The notes beneath the pieces were generated by a model. The model ran no database searches and had not been told where the DNA came from. It saw only the letters and a list, made by a program, of their open reading frames with translations. This document shows, piece after piece, positions 33,197 through 42,402 of a stretch of DNA of 64,000 nucleotides (positions are counted from its first letter, which is position 1; each line of letters opens with the position of its first letter). Origin of the DNA: Fervidicoccaceae archaeon (lineage in GTDB: Archaea > Thermoproteota > Thermoprotei_A > Sulfolobales > Fervidicoccaceae); the NCBI GenBank assembly GCA_038878695.1, contig JAVZVD010000003.1:186001-250000 (forward strand). The letters run 5' to 3'. Position numbers and translations under genes: made by a program.

Positions 33197-35146
33197 TCAT
33201 ACTCTCTCGAGGGGCTTTATCCCAAGTATCCTCATGGAATTGGATAGCACGATTCGCACTGCGCGTACCAATGCTATTTTGTACCTTTTCCTGCTCTCGA
33301 GAGGATCGCTCAACACAGGATCCTCATCGTACCACTTATTGAAGACTCTCGCGAGCTCTCCGACGTACTCAGCAATCATGGAAGGCTTCAAGTCGTGAGA
33401 AGCCTTGCGAACCACGTAGGGGAACTGAGAGCACCTCTTCACGAGCTCACGCCTGAGCTCGAACTCCGAGGCCCAGAAGTGCTCAATCGCCTCGACGGGC
33501 TCCTTCTCCGCTTTTCTGAGTATTCCGCAGGCTCTCGCGTATGAGTACATAAGATAAGGGGCGGTGTTCTTGTCGGGATCCAGCACGTCGCTCAATCTGA
33601 GCTCGAGCGGTTTATCGGCATCTACCGAAACCAAGTAGTACCTGAGCGATGCGGCCGCGAGCGCCCTCGCGGCTTCTCCGTCAACCTCTCGGCCTCTGCC
33701 GCTGTACTCGCTCCTCAGCCTGGCCTCAAGCATGTCGAGCACCTCGTCCACGCTGATGTACTCGCCCAGCCTAGCGCTCATCTTAAGCCCCGGCACGCTC
33801 ACTAACTCGTGGGAGTAATGTATCAACCTCTCGGCGTAGCTCGCGTAGCCGAGAGCGTAGAGGGCCAGCCTGAGCTGAGCCTGCGGTAGAGTCTGCTCTT
33901 TCGCTATCACGTTGATGACGACGTCCGCACCGCTTTCCCCGAATTTCTTGAGTGTGTACGCGATGTCTCTCGTCGTGTAGAGAGTGGTGCCGTCTCTGCG
34001 CCTCAAGATGAGCGGCGGGACCTCGAGTCCCGCGGGGATCCTGAGCCTCTCTCTCAACTCTCTCGTTGACGCGAGGGGAGTTAAATCGAGCGCTAACGCG
34101 TCTTTATAAACCGTCAAGAGACGACTGCGGGAGGCCTCTCTCGAGACCTCATCGACGAGTCCCTCCCACACGACCTCGCTCTCGAAGTCCCACTTGTCAA
34201 ATTTTATCTCGAGCCTGCCGAGGGTCTCTTCGAAGCCTCTCAGCACGAGAGTGATCGCTTCGCGAACTATAGACTTATAGGGCTCCTCGCCGGCCTCGTA
34301 GGACCGCATTATCTTCGAGATCTCCTCCTCTGGGTCCTCGTCCTTGGAGATCGCGCTCGACAGCGCCGAGAAGAGCTCGGCGCTTTTCTCGGCCACTCTG
34401 GCTATTCTGGAGATCAAGGCGTCCTGTCTAGCGATAACCTCTCTCTTCTCCTCGTCGGTCTCGGCCTCCTCAAGCCTCTTCCTGAGCGCTCTGAGCTCGA
34501 CGAGCAGATTGGTCAACGCGTAGACCAGGCCGAACCAGTGGTCGCTCTTGGTATCTCCCATGAGCTCGCGCCACTCGCTCGGTCCTCCGAGCTTCATGAG
34601 ACCATATACTAGGAGAGCGGTCTGCCTCCCGACATCGTTGACGTAGAACCTCCTCTCAACGTCATGACCAACGAACTCCAAGAGCCTTGCGAGCGAGTCC
34701 CCGATACAGGCATTTCTCGCGTGCCCGATATGGAGGGGGTGCACGGGATTAGCGCTCGTGTGCTCCACGACTATCTTCAGCTTCTTCTCGATTCTCGGAA
34801 TGCCATAGGAGTCTCCCAGAGCATCGAGCGCCCCGAACAGCATCTCCGAGAGGGCCTCACCTTTGATCCACACGTTGAGATAGCCTCGCTGCGTCTCGGC
34901 CCTCTCAACGAATGGGAGAGACGAGACCTCGGAGGAGGCCGCCGCCGCGAGATCGGAGTCTCTGGTCAACCTCATGAGAGGAACGCAAAGGTCGGCGCCG
35001 ACGTGCCGGGGAGGCTCAACGATGAGGGCCTCTACTTTCTCAGGCTCCACTCCGAGAACTTTGGCCACACGAGTCCCCAGCTCCCCAACTACGTAGCCGA
35101 AAGGATCCCGCTTGGGCTCTCTTGCCTCTCCCACGGGCCCTCTCAC
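33197..35146 (-). CDS. argS: Arginyl-tRNA synthetase
   Basis: 649-residue class Ia synthetase. The signature HIGHARNACIGD (HIGH) follows VEHTSANPVHPL, and the second motif is GLKMSARLGEYI (KMSxR type). The N-terminal additional domain that recognises the D-loop and the C-terminal helical anticodon-binding domain (YARACGILRKAEK..., ending RILGIKPLERV) are present. Start GTG 35146; GTG 35134 is an alternative, with the first GTG then being part of a GTGAG ribosome binding site. It is divergent from the CoA-transferase gene. Confidence 0.95.
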   Translation of the reverse strand: MRGPVGEAREPKRDPFGYVVGELGTRVAKVLGVEPEKVEALIVEPPRHVGADLCVPLMRLTRDSDLAAAASSEVSSLPFVERAETQRGYLNVWIKGEALSEMLFGALDALGDSYGIPRIEKKLKIVVEHTSANPVHPLHIGHARNACIGDSLARLLEFVGHDVERRFYVNDVGRQTALLVYGLMKLGGPSEWRELMGDTKSDHWFGLVYALTNLLVELRALRKRLEEAETDEEKREVIARQDALISRIARVAEKSAELFSALSSAISKDEDPEEEISKIMRSYEAGEEPYKSIVREAITLVLRGFEETLGRLEIKFDKWDFESEVVWEGLVDEVSREASRSRLLTVYKDALALDLTPLASTRELRERLRIPAGLEVPPLILRRRDGTTLYTTRDIAYTLKKFGESGADVVINVIAKEQTLPQAQLRLALYALGYASYAERLIHYSHELVSVPGLKMSARLGEYISVDEVLDMLEARLRSEYSGRGREVDGEAARALAAASLRYYLVSVDADKPLELRLSDVLDPDKNTAPYLMYSYARACGILRKAEKEPVEAIEHFWASEFELRRELVKRCSQFPYVVRKASHDLKPSMIAEYVGELARVFNKWYDEDPVLSDPLESRKRYKIALVRAVRIVLSNSMRILGIKPLERV

Positions 35147-35277
35147 GCTCGCATCGCGGTCGCGTCGCGCTCGATTTGAACCTCCAGCCCTCTCATCGAG
35201 CAGAGCCGCTTTCGCCGGGAACCACCTAAACCAACGTTTTTAATGTTGTTTGTCGGGTTCTCGTCGGGACTCCATCG

Positions 35278-36489
35278 TTGAGCCTCCCTCTCTCGGGTGT
35301 GAGAGTCCTGGACTTCTCGAGAGTCTTGGCCGGCCCCTTCGCCACTATGATACTGGGAGACCTCGGGGCCGACGTGGTCAAGGTAGAGCCTCCGCAGGGA
35401 GACGACACGAGGTATTGGAGCCCACCCGAAATAAGGGGAATTGCCGCCTATTTCTTAAGCACGAACAGGAACAAGCGGAGCATTGTAATAGATCTCAAGA
35501 AGCCGGAGTCGAGGCTCGTGGTCGAGAGGCTGGCCAAGTGGGCCGACATAGTCGTCGAGAACTTTAGACCGGGCGTCGCCGAGAGATTAGGCATAGACTA
35601 CGCAACGCTTTCGAGGATAAATCCCAAGATCATCTACTGCAGCATCTCGGGATTCGGTCAGACCGGACCCTACAGAGAGAAACCGGCTTACGACCTTATA
35701 ATCCAGGCTCTCAGCGGGCACATGAGCATAACCGGCGAGCCCGGAAGGCCCCCGGTTAAATTCGGAGTTCCCATAACGGATTTGACCAGCGGCATGATGG
35801 CCGTGATAGCGATACTCGCGGCTCTCCATCAACGCGAGAAGACGGGAGTGGGTCAATACATAGACGTGTCGATGCTGGACACGCAGGTCTACCTGCTCGT
35901 CAATCAGGCCTACAACTATTTCGCCACGGGCAGAGACCCGGAGAGATTGGGCTCGGCTCATCCAAACATAGCTCCCTATCAGGTCTTCACTACTTCCGAT
36001 GGCTACGTGGCAGTGGCAGTCGGCAATGACAAGCTCTGGGTCGACTTCTGCAAGGCGTTGGGTAGACAGGACCTCTTGGAGAACCCGAGGTTCAAGACCA
36101 ACGAGCTGAGGGTGACGAACAGGCGAGAGCTCGTGGAAGAAATCGAGGAGATCTTCTCGCGCATGACGACGAGCGAAGTGGTCGAGCTTCTCGAGAGAGC
36201 CGGAGTCCCCTGCGGCCCCGTCAAGAAAATCAGCGAGGTGCTCAGCGACCCGCAGGTCCTCCACAGGGGCATGGTGACCAAGATGAGGCACCCCGTCTAC
36301 GGCGAGGTGCCGGCTCTCGGCGTACCCCTAAAGTCTTCGGTTACTGGCTTCGAGATCAGGCGGGCTCCGCCTCTTAAGGGCGAGCACACGCGCGAGGTCC
36401 TGAGGGAAGTCGGCTTCACTGACGAGGAGATAGAGAGCCTCATAGCTATGGGAGTGGTCGAGACCGAGCGCTCGGAAAAAAATCCATAG
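35278..36489 (+). CDS. CaiB/BaiF family III CoA-transferase
   Basis: 403 residues with family III motifs: LSGVRVLDFSRVLAGPFAT, GADVVKVEPPQGDDTR, NKRSIVIDLKKPE, VVENFRPGVAERLG, and the catalytic Asp in DVSMLDTQVYL. It swaps CoA between carboxylic acids through an acyl-enzyme intermediate. The substrate pair cannot be inferred; no acyl-CoA dehydrogenase or racemase lies next to it. Start TTG 35278 follows a TATA element GTTTTTAATG near 35236-35245. Confidence 0.92.
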   Translation: MSLPLSGVRVLDFSRVLAGPFATMILGDLGADVVKVEPPQGDDTRYWSPPEIRGIAAYFLSTNRNKRSIVIDLKKPESRLVVERLAKWADIVVENFRPGVAERLGIDYATLSRINPKIIYCSISGFGQTGPYREKPAYDLIIQALSGHMSITGEPGRPPVKFGVPITDLTSGMMAVIAILAALHQREKTGVGQYIDVSMLDTQVYLLVNQAYNYFATGRDPERLGSAHPNIAPYQVFTTSDGYVAVAVGNDKLWVDFCKALGRQDLLENPRFKTNELRVTNRRELVEEIEEIFSRMTTSEVVELLERAGVPCGPVKKISEVLSDPQVLHRGMVTKMRHPVYGEVPALGVPLKSSVTGFEIRRAPPLKGEHTREVLREVGFTDEEIESLIAMGVVETERSEKNP

Positions 36490-36543
36490 ATTTTTAAACA
36501 TTCTGATGAAACAATTATTGCATCCTCCTCGGTGAGAACGCGG

Positions 36544-37377
36544 ATGGCCGCGGTTTACAGCGACAAGAAACCGGTGGTCCTACACGCCAGCACCTCGCTG
36601 CTCCAAGCCGTCAGGAGCATGATAAGGAGAAAGCGCTATCACGTCGTCCTCGTTGACGAGGCGGGGTCGCCGTGGGGGGTGCTCAGCGCGCGCGACGCGG
36701 CCAGAGCTGTCTTCGTGATCGGGGAGGAGGGCATAGAGGTCGCCGAGGCCGGGAGCCTCGGTAGAATACTTCAGAACCCATCGTACCTCTACGCCTCTCG
36801 TCCGGCCGTGACCGCTCCCGAGAGCGTCTCGCTCGAGGAGGCCCTGAGCGTCATGGTCAGCAGAGGATTGGGGTGTCTCCCTCTAGTCGACGAAAACGGG
36901 AGGCTAACGGGAGTCCTCGACGAGAGGTTCCTCGTCAGAGCGTTCCCGGAGTACTCCACTCAAGCCACGTGCGATGCGGCTACGTGGAACCCTGTAGTGG
37001 TAGAGCCAGACGAGGATGTAGCCGCGTCGGTCGGATACATGCTATCGATGGGGGTGAGGAGGCTCGTAGTACCCGCGCCGGGCGGAGGCCACAAGCTCGT
37101 CTCACTATCTCAAGTCCTCGATTACGTGTCGCGCGACGAGATCTTGAGGAGGCTGATGAGAGGCGAGAGATCGCCGCTCGAGAAACCGGTCATAACCTTA
37201 GCCGAGACGCCGTGGGAGGCCGACTGCGGTCACACGTTGAAAGAGGTAGCCTCCATGATATCGGCCGACCCGATGGGAGCGGTACTGGTCTACGACCGAG
37301 AGCTCGGAAAGGGGCCCGGCATCATAACCGAGCGCGATGTACTTAGAGCCTTGGCTCGAGAGTTGAGATCAGCTTAG
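36544..37377 (+). CDS. Protein with four CBS domains
   Basis: 277 residues composed of two CBS pairs: VVLHASTSLLQAVRSMIRRK...VLSARDAARA; VTAPESVSLEEALSVMVSRG...GVLDERFL; VVVEPDEDVAASVGYMLSMG; and the last one ending AVLVYDRELGKGPGIITERD. CBS pairs bind adenosine nucleotides and regulate partners. A fragment CDAATWNPVVVEP links the pairs. Start ATG 36544 is preceded by GGTGA 11 bases upstream; the GTG at 36532 is part of that ribosome binding site. A TATA element (GATTTTTAAAC) lies near 36488-36498. The partner protein is unknown; a CBS-less MgtE-like transporter is 4 kb away. Confidence 0.85.
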   Translation: MAAVYSDKKPVVLHASTSLLQAVRSMIRRKRYHVVLVDEAGSPWGVLSARDAARAVFVIGEEGIEVAEAGSLGRILQNPSYLYASRPAVTAPESVSLEEALSVMVSRGLGCLPLVDENGRLTGVLDERFLVRAFPEYSTQATCDAATWNPVVVEPDEDVAASVGYMLSMGVRRLVVPAPGGGHKLVSLSQVLDYVSRDEILRRLMRGERSPLEKPVITLAETPWEADCGHTLKEVASMISADPMGAVLVYDRELGKGPGIITERDVLRALARELRSA

Positions 37378-37477
37378 CTCTCAACGGAGACCACTCGAAT
37401 TCCACGAGAAGCAGCATGGAAGGCATTATTGAGAGGAAAAAATAATAACTTCTCTTATCCCCCCCGCTCCAGCAGGT

Positions 37478-39091
37478 GTGAGCTTGGAGCGCGTGTTGAG
37501 GAACTCATCTTACCTTAACGCCATGTCGACAACTTCTACTAGGACCAGGGTGAGGGACGTCAATCCGCAGAGCGGCCTCTGTCCGATATGCGTGAGCGAT
37601 TGTGCATTCGTGTGCTCGATCTCGCTCGCGGCTTTCAGAGCCAATGAGGCTCTATACCCGGACACGAAATACTTCGGGGAGAGCACAGCATCTTCTCTGA
37701 AGGATTACGGAATCGATTGGAGCCACATAAACATCCTGCCGAGGCTGCGGGGAGCCGAGGGGGTGGAAGAGGATCCGGACGTCGCCGTCTTCCCCAATGC
37801 CGACGTGTCCAGTAGGGTGGGGAAGCTCAAGCTAAAGTTCCCATTACTCATGGGAGCTTACGGATCGACGGATGTGGCCAGGAAGTACTGGGACGGCCTG
37901 GCCTCGGGGGCCGCTCTCTCGGGCTGCGCTATAGTCATAGGCGAGAACGTGTGCGGCGTCGACCCCGAAGCTCTCTTCGAGAGAGGCAAAGTGGTCAGGT
38001 CGCCCGAGATGGAGAGGAGGGTGAGAATCTACAGAGACCACTGGGATGGCTCGCACGGAGGCATCGTCGTCCAAATAAACGTGGAGGACACGAGGTTCGG
38101 CGTGCACGAGTACGCCGCCTCGAAGCTCGAGGTCGACGTCGTCGAGATCAAGTGGGGACAGGGGGCTAAGGCCATCGGCGGCGAGATCAGAGTTAGAGAC
38201 CTACAGAGAGCCATCGAGTTGAAGAGGAGAGGCTACATCGTTTTGCCCGATCCCGAGGACCCCATTGCTCAAGAGGCCTTCAGGCTAGGTCTCATCGACG
38301 GTTTCGAGAGGCACAGCAGAGTCGGCATGCCGACCGAGAAGTCGACCGAGGAGCTCGTCGATTTCATCCGGGGACTCGGCGTGAAGAACGTCACCATAAA
38401 AACCGGGGCCTACAGGCCGGCCGATGTGGCTTGGCAAATGAAGGTGGCCAGCGAGCTCAAGGTAGACTACATCACGTTCGATGGCGCCGGCGGCGGGACG
38501 GGAATGTCACCGGTTCCCATGATGAATGAGATGGGTGTGCCCACGGTTTACTTAGAGGCACTCGTGCTCAGAGCTGCCACCACATTGAAAAAGAGAGGAA
38601 AGCACGTGCCGGACATAGTCATGGCGGGAGGCTTCATCGATGAGACCCAGATCTTCAAGGCCATAGCCATGAGCAACTTCGGCGACGGACCCTTCGTCAA
38701 GGCAGTCACGATGGCCAGAGCTCCTTTGACCGCCGTCATGAAGTCGGAGTACTTCGTCAGACTCGCCGTAGAAGGCAAGCTTCCCTCGGGCTTCAAGGAG
38801 AAGTACGGGGAGAGACCAGAGAAGTTCTTCTCGCTGTACGAGCACGTGAGGAGGACCTACGCCAGAACGCCGGGAGTAGACATACCGTGGGGGGGACTGG
38901 GCCTCTATAGCTATGTACAGAAGATGGCGACGGGACTGAAGCAGCTTCTCGCCGGCGCGAGGAAGTTCAAGCTGGAGCTAATAAACAGAGACGACTTGGC
39001 AGCTCTCGACCCTCTGGCGAGCGAGGTAACGGGGCTTCCGATGCTCCACGAAGTAGACAAGGAGGACTTCGAGCGAATTCTTCTCTCTTGA
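37478..39091 (+). CDS. FMN-binding archaeal glutamate synthase domain protein
   Basis: 537 residues. The N-terminus has a compact Cys motif (GLCPICVSDCAFVC). The rest is the GltB FMN-binding/synthase barrel: FPLLMGAYGSTDVARKYW, QINVEDTRFGVHEYA, VEIKWGQGAKAIGGE, and the FMN-phosphate loop DYITFDGAGGGTGMSPVPMM. In archaea the glutamine amidotransferase, FMN and glutamate alpha-hydrogen domains of glutamate synthase are often split into separate genes; no amidotransferase partner is adjacent here. Start GTG 37478 or TTG 37484 (the latter 5 bases after AGGTG). Confidence 0.87.
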   Translation: MSLERVLRNSSYLNAMSTTSTRTRVRDVNPQSGLCPICVSDCAFVCSISLAAFRANEALYPDTKYFGESTASSLKDYGIDWSHINILPRLRGAEGVEEDPDVAVFPNADVSSRVGKLKLKFPLLMGAYGSTDVARKYWDGLASGAALSGCAIVIGENVCGVDPEALFERGKVVRSPEMERRVRIYRDHWDGSHGGIVVQINVEDTRFGVHEYAASKLEVDVVEIKWGQGAKAIGGEIRVRDLQRAIELKRRGYIVLPDPEDPIAQEAFRLGLIDGFERHSRVGMPTEKSTEELVDFIRGLGVKNVTIKTGAYRPADVAWQMKVASELKVDYITFDGAGGGTGMSPVPMMNEMGVPTVYLEALVLRAATTLKKRGKHVPDIVMAGGFIDETQIFKAIAMSNFGDGPFVKAVTMARAPLTAVMKSEYFVRLAVEGKLPSGFKEKYGERPEKFFSLYEHVRRTYARTPGVDIPWGGLGLYSYVQKMATGLKQLLAGARKFKLELINRDDLAALDPLASEVTGLPMLHEVDKEDFERILLS

Positions 39092-39143
39092 CTTTTTAAA
39101 TAAATTTTTAAATAAATTCGCATATCTCTTCGTATCAGCTGCT

Positions 39144-40040
39144 TCATTGAATCTTCGGGTCGCGATGGCACATCTCGGCGAGGGGGCAACTCGCGCAGGC
39201 TCCTCGAGAGCAGTACGCGTCTACATGCACGAACGCTATGGTCTGCACCCAGCCAGCGGCGTCCCCGAACAGCTCCTCGAAGGCGGCCCCCCCGCAATTC
39301 GACCGAGCCGGACAGCTAGAGCAGGTGTTCGCGAGGCAGAGAGCTTTATTGGGCCTCATCTTCCAGCGCTTGATCCCCAGATAACTCGCGAGCCTCTCGG
39401 CATTAACGTCGAGCGGGGCGACCCGAGGCTCGAGGAGCACGTGGAGAGCAAAGGCTCTAGAGGTCTTCGGGCCGACGTTCCGACAGAGGAGGAGCTCTCT
39501 CCAGGATCTCTTCTCTAAGATCAGCGACCTAAGACCGGCGTAACACTCGAGAGCTTCCGGCAGCTGGCCAACTTGGTAGCTCCTCGAGACGGTCGAGGGC
39601 GGCTCTCCGACTAAACCCCCGTGGAGCTCGAGGATCTTTCTCATCCATTTGACCGTGTTCGTGTGGTAATTCGTGTTCCTGGAGAGGAATATCGACGCGA
39701 AGAGCTCGCGGTCATCGAGAGGAGAGGTCGCGATCCCGAAGCCTTCGTAGGCCTCACTAAGCGCCTCGAGGATACGCTTGCCTCTCTTCGAGGCAGTTTT
39801 AGCCGCTCTCTCTAGGTCCAGCCACGCCCCTACCACGTAGATGGCGTACTCGAGGCACTCCGCCAGCTCGTGCGAGACGGCGTATTTCCGAGATCCAAGC
39901 ACCTTCACGACGAGCCCGCGGCAGTGGCCCCATCTCTTGAGAGCTCCACTCTCGTCTATATCGAAGAGCGGCGAGGCGAAAGAGGGATAAAACAGCTCGC
40001 TGAGGCGTCGGACCGCCGCGACCTCTAGCTCGACCCTCAT
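39144..40040 (-). CDS. HhH-GPD DNA glycosylase-like protein with two Fe-S-type Cys motifs
   Basis: 298 residues. The central RNVGPKTSRAFALHV is a helix-hairpin-helix with a Lys in the position of the catalytic Lys of endonuclease III, followed after a loop by PLDVNAERLASYLG, whose Asp matches the catalytic Asp of the GPD motif. The C-terminus has two motifs of identical spacing C-X4-C-X2-C-X5-C: residues about 235-249 (CLANTCSSCPARSNC) and 277-291 (CSRGACASCPLAEMC). Endonuclease III has only one four-Cys loop, spaced C-X6-C-X2-C-X5-C. Base-excision repair is likely; the lesion is unknown. Start ATG 40040, with TATA-like GTTTTATAG upstream. Confidence 0.75.
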   Translation of the reverse strand: MRVELEVAAVRRLSELFYPSFASPLFDIDESGALKRWGHCRGLVVKVLGSRKYAVSHELAECLEYAIYVVGAWLDLERAAKTASKRGKRILEALSEAYEGFGIATSPLDDRELFASIFLSRNTNYHTNTVKWMRKILELHGGLVGEPPSTVSRSYQVGQLPEALECYAGLRSLILEKRSWRELLLCRNVGPKTSRAFALHVLLEPRVAPLDVNAERLASYLGIKRWKMRPNKALCLANTCSSCPARSNCGGAAFEELFGDAAGWVQTIAFVHVDAYCSRGACASCPLAEMCHRDPKIQ

Positions 40041-40099
40041 CGGGTATTTCTACCTCGAGAGCGTGCACTATAAAACAGAGGCTCAGTCGGGTGAGGACG

Positions 40100-40882
40100 T
40101 TGAGCGAGCCGGGTTACGATCCCATAGAGAGAGCCGAGAGGGTGAAACGCTCAATAGCCGCGAACGACGGCGAGACCGAGCTCAGACGCTACTATAGATT
40201 TAGGGCAGATAGATGGTACGGAGGCATAATCACGGGCGACGTCATAGGCTGCAATCTCTCCTGCGTCTTCTGTTGGAGCTGGAGGTTCAGAGACGACCCG
40301 CGTCTCGGGAGGCTCCTGAGCCCGGCCGAGGCCTTCTCGAGGCTAGAGGCGTTGGCCAGCGAGAGGAGGATCAACAAAGTGAGAGTCAGCGGAGGAGAGC
40401 CCACCTTGACGAGGAAGCACCTAATAGAATTGATAAAGCTCTTCGAGGGAAGCGGCAGAGTCTTCGTGCTCGAGACCAACGGAATCCTCATAGGGTGGGA
40501 TGAAAGCTACGCGAGCGACCTGGCGCGCCTCGAGGGCTTAGTGGTCAGAGTCTCAATAAAGGGTTGCAACCCGGAGGAGTTCCACAAACTGACAGGAGCT
40601 CGGCCCAGCGCTTTCGAGCTCCAGCTTAAAGCGCTCGAGAACCTCGTGAACTCCGGGCTCAAGCCGGGCACGGAGGTCTACCCAGCAGTCATGATAGGTT
40701 TCAGCCCCGACGAGAGAGTGATGGAGCTCGTCGAGAGGCTGAGAGCTCTACATCCCTCTTTCGAGGACGTGGACTGGGAGTACGTCTTTCTATACCCGCA
40801 TGTAGAACGGAAGCTCAAGTCGCTCGGCCTCAGACCTCTGAGAGCCTGCTCGCCGTCGGGGGTCCCTCGAGAGATGGTGTGA
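40100..40882 (+). CDS. Radical SAM protein
   Basis: 260 residues with the radical SAM cluster motif CNLSCVFCW, the SAM-contacting GGEPTLT motif and LETNGILIGW. The N-terminal part LRRYYRFRADRWYGGIITGD precedes the barrel. There is no extra Cys-rich cluster domain. The TTG 40100 start is preceded by GGTGA; the upstream GTG 40091 is part of that site. The product is unknown; the GGEPT-type barrel resembles activases and archaeal radical SAM proteins of unclear role. Its neighbours are a DNA glycosylase (divergent) and an inactive-looking nuclease-fold protein. Confidence 0.82.
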   Translation: MSEPGYDPIERAERVKRSIAANDGETELRRYYRFRADRWYGGIITGDVIGCNLSCVFCWSWRFRDDPRLGRLLSPAEAFSRLEALASERRINKVRVSGGEPTLTRKHLIELIKLFEGSGRVFVLETNGILIGWDESYASDLARLEGLVVRVSIKGCNPEEFHKLTGARPSAFELQLKALENLVNSGLKPGTEVYPAVMIGFSPDERVMELVERLRALHPSFEDVDWEYVFLYPHVERKLKSLGLRPLRACSPSGVPREMV

Positions 40883-40891
40883 GATCGAGCC

Positions 40892-41263
40892 TCAGCTCCT
40901 CGGCCTCACTCTCTTGACCTTGACTCCGTGTACTCTGCAAAGCTCGAGGGCCTCGGGCGAGGGCTCGGCCGACTTCGAGTAGAGAACTAGGACCGGCCTC
41001 CCCCTCAGAAGCTTAGCTTTCTCGACCAGTCTCTGCACCACGTCGCTCGTTACTCTCGAGGAGCCGGCGTGGACCTCGACGACGAGGGTCTCCCCGCAGC
41101 CTCGTACGAGCAGGTGGACGGGCCCGTGCCTCGTGGGGTGGTTAAACTCGACGCTCCTGCCCGCTGTCACGTATCTAGCCGCCACGGCTCCGAGTACCCC
41201 GTGCTTTTCCTCATAAATTCTCGCTAACTTGAGCTGCCTGCTCGTAGCCACGGCGACCACCAC
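40892..41263 (-). CDS. Small protein resembling a degenerate PDDEXK nuclease fold
   Basis: 123 residues. The pattern GVLGAVAARYVTAGRSVEFN...GETLVVEVHAGSSRVTSDVVQRLVEKAKLL...PVLVLYSKSAEPSPEALELC resembles archaeal restriction-endonuclease-like folds. The expected (E/D)xK is replaced by EVH, so catalysis is doubtful. I cannot assign a family. Start 41263 is ATG or GTG-type at the end of the frame; it is convergent with the radical SAM gene. Confidence 0.55.
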   Translation of the reverse strand: MVVAVATSRQLKLARIYEEKHGVLGAVAARYVTAGRSVEFNHPTRHGPVHLLVRGCGETLVVEVHAGSSRVTSDVVQRLVEKAKLLRGRPVLVLYSKSAEPSPEALELCRVHGVKVKRVRPRS

Positions 41264-41322
41264 GCCATGAGCGCTCTCTCTGAGCCTAATAAGTCGAGAG
41301 AGACAACCGAACTCTCGAGAAA

Positions 41323-42402
41323 ATGGAGCGCGCCGAGACGAGCAGATCGAGGAGGTCCATCGAGGCCAGATTGTGGAGATCGCTCGGCGAGCGCGAAATA
41401 GAGTGCGAAGTCTGCGAGAAGAGGTGCCGCATATCCATCGGTAGGCTCGGGGCGTGCGGTAACTACGCCAACGAAGGCGGGAGACTAGTCAACGTGGGCT
41501 ACGGGAGGCTTAGCGCCGTGGAGAGCAGACCCATCGAGATCAAGCCGCTCTTCCACTACTGGCCCAATAGCACGTCCACGACCTTTTCATTCTGGGGTTG
41601 CAACTTCTACTGTCCCTGGTGCCAGAACTTCCACTTGAGTTTCAGGCGACCTAAAATCGACGATCCTCTCACGCTGCCCGAAGACTTAATCAGGGAGGCC
41701 ATGAAGAGCGGCGACGAGGGACTCTGCGCTAGCTTCAATGAGCCGATCGTAGGCCTGGACTATCTGCTGGACCTCGGTGAGTCGGCAAAGAGGAGAGGCC
41801 TCTACTTGACCCTCGTCACGAACGGCTACTTCACTGAGAGAGCTCTCGACCTATTGATCGAGGCGGGCTACGACGGATTCAGCATCGACATAAAGGGGTG
41901 CCCCTCCATGAGGAGGAGCCTGACCACGGTGGATCACTCGATCGTCTATAGGAACGCGAAGAGGGCTTTGGACTCTGGGGCGCACGTGGAGATGGTCTAC
42001 CTCGTTGTCACGAACACGAACGACTCCGAAGAGTGCGTAGAGTGGATAATCGGGAGGCACCTCGATCTTCTGGGCCCCGAGGTCCCCCTCCACGTGAACA
42101 GATACTATCCGGCTCACTTTTGGAGAGAGCCTCCAACCCCCCTGAGGAGGTTGCTCGAGATCTCCGACAGGGCGCGGCGAGAGGGGATAGAATTCGTCTA
42201 TGTGGGGAACGTCGGAGACCCGGAGCTCGAGACCACGCGATGTCCGAGGTGCGATAAAGCGCTAATCGCGAGGCGCAATTATAGAGTCACGTTCTTCGGG
42301 CTCGAGGAGGCTCAGGGGAGATACCGGTGTCCCAGATGCGGTAGGCCCGTCCCCATACGCGGCAAATACGTAGCTAAGCGCCGCCGCGTGCTCTTCCTAT
42401 GA
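41323..42402 (+). CDS. amrS: AmmeMemoRadiSam-system radical SAM enzyme
   Basis: 359 residues. The N-terminal CEVCEKRCRISIGRLGACGN is the Cys-rich entry found in this family, then the radical SAM motif CNFYCPWCQN within FSFWGCNFYCPWCQNFHLS, the DIKG motif SIDIKGCPSMRR, and a C-terminal zinc ribbon (RCPRCDKALI...RYRCPRCGRPV). The AmmeMemoRadiSam system is a conserved trio (AMMECR1, Memo, radical SAM) of unknown chemistry; the other two genes are not in this window. Start ATG 41323. Confidence 0.88.
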   Translation: MERAETSRSRRSIEARLWRSLGEREIECEVCEKRCRISIGRLGACGNYANEGGRLVNVGYGRLSAVESRPIEIKPLFHYWPNSTSTTFSFWGCNFYCPWCQNFHLSFRRPKIDDPLTLPEDLIREAMKSGDEGLCASFNEPIVGLDYLLDLGESAKRRGLYLTLVTNGYFTERALDLLIEAGYDGFSIDIKGCPSMRRSLTTVDHSIVYRNAKRALDSGAHVEMVYLVVTNTNDSEECVEWIIGRHLDLLGPEVPLHVNRYYPAHFWREPPTPLRRLLEISDRARREGIEFVYVGNVGDPELETTRCPRCDKALIARRNYRVTFFGLEEAQGRYRCPRCGRPVPIRGKYVAKRRRVLFL

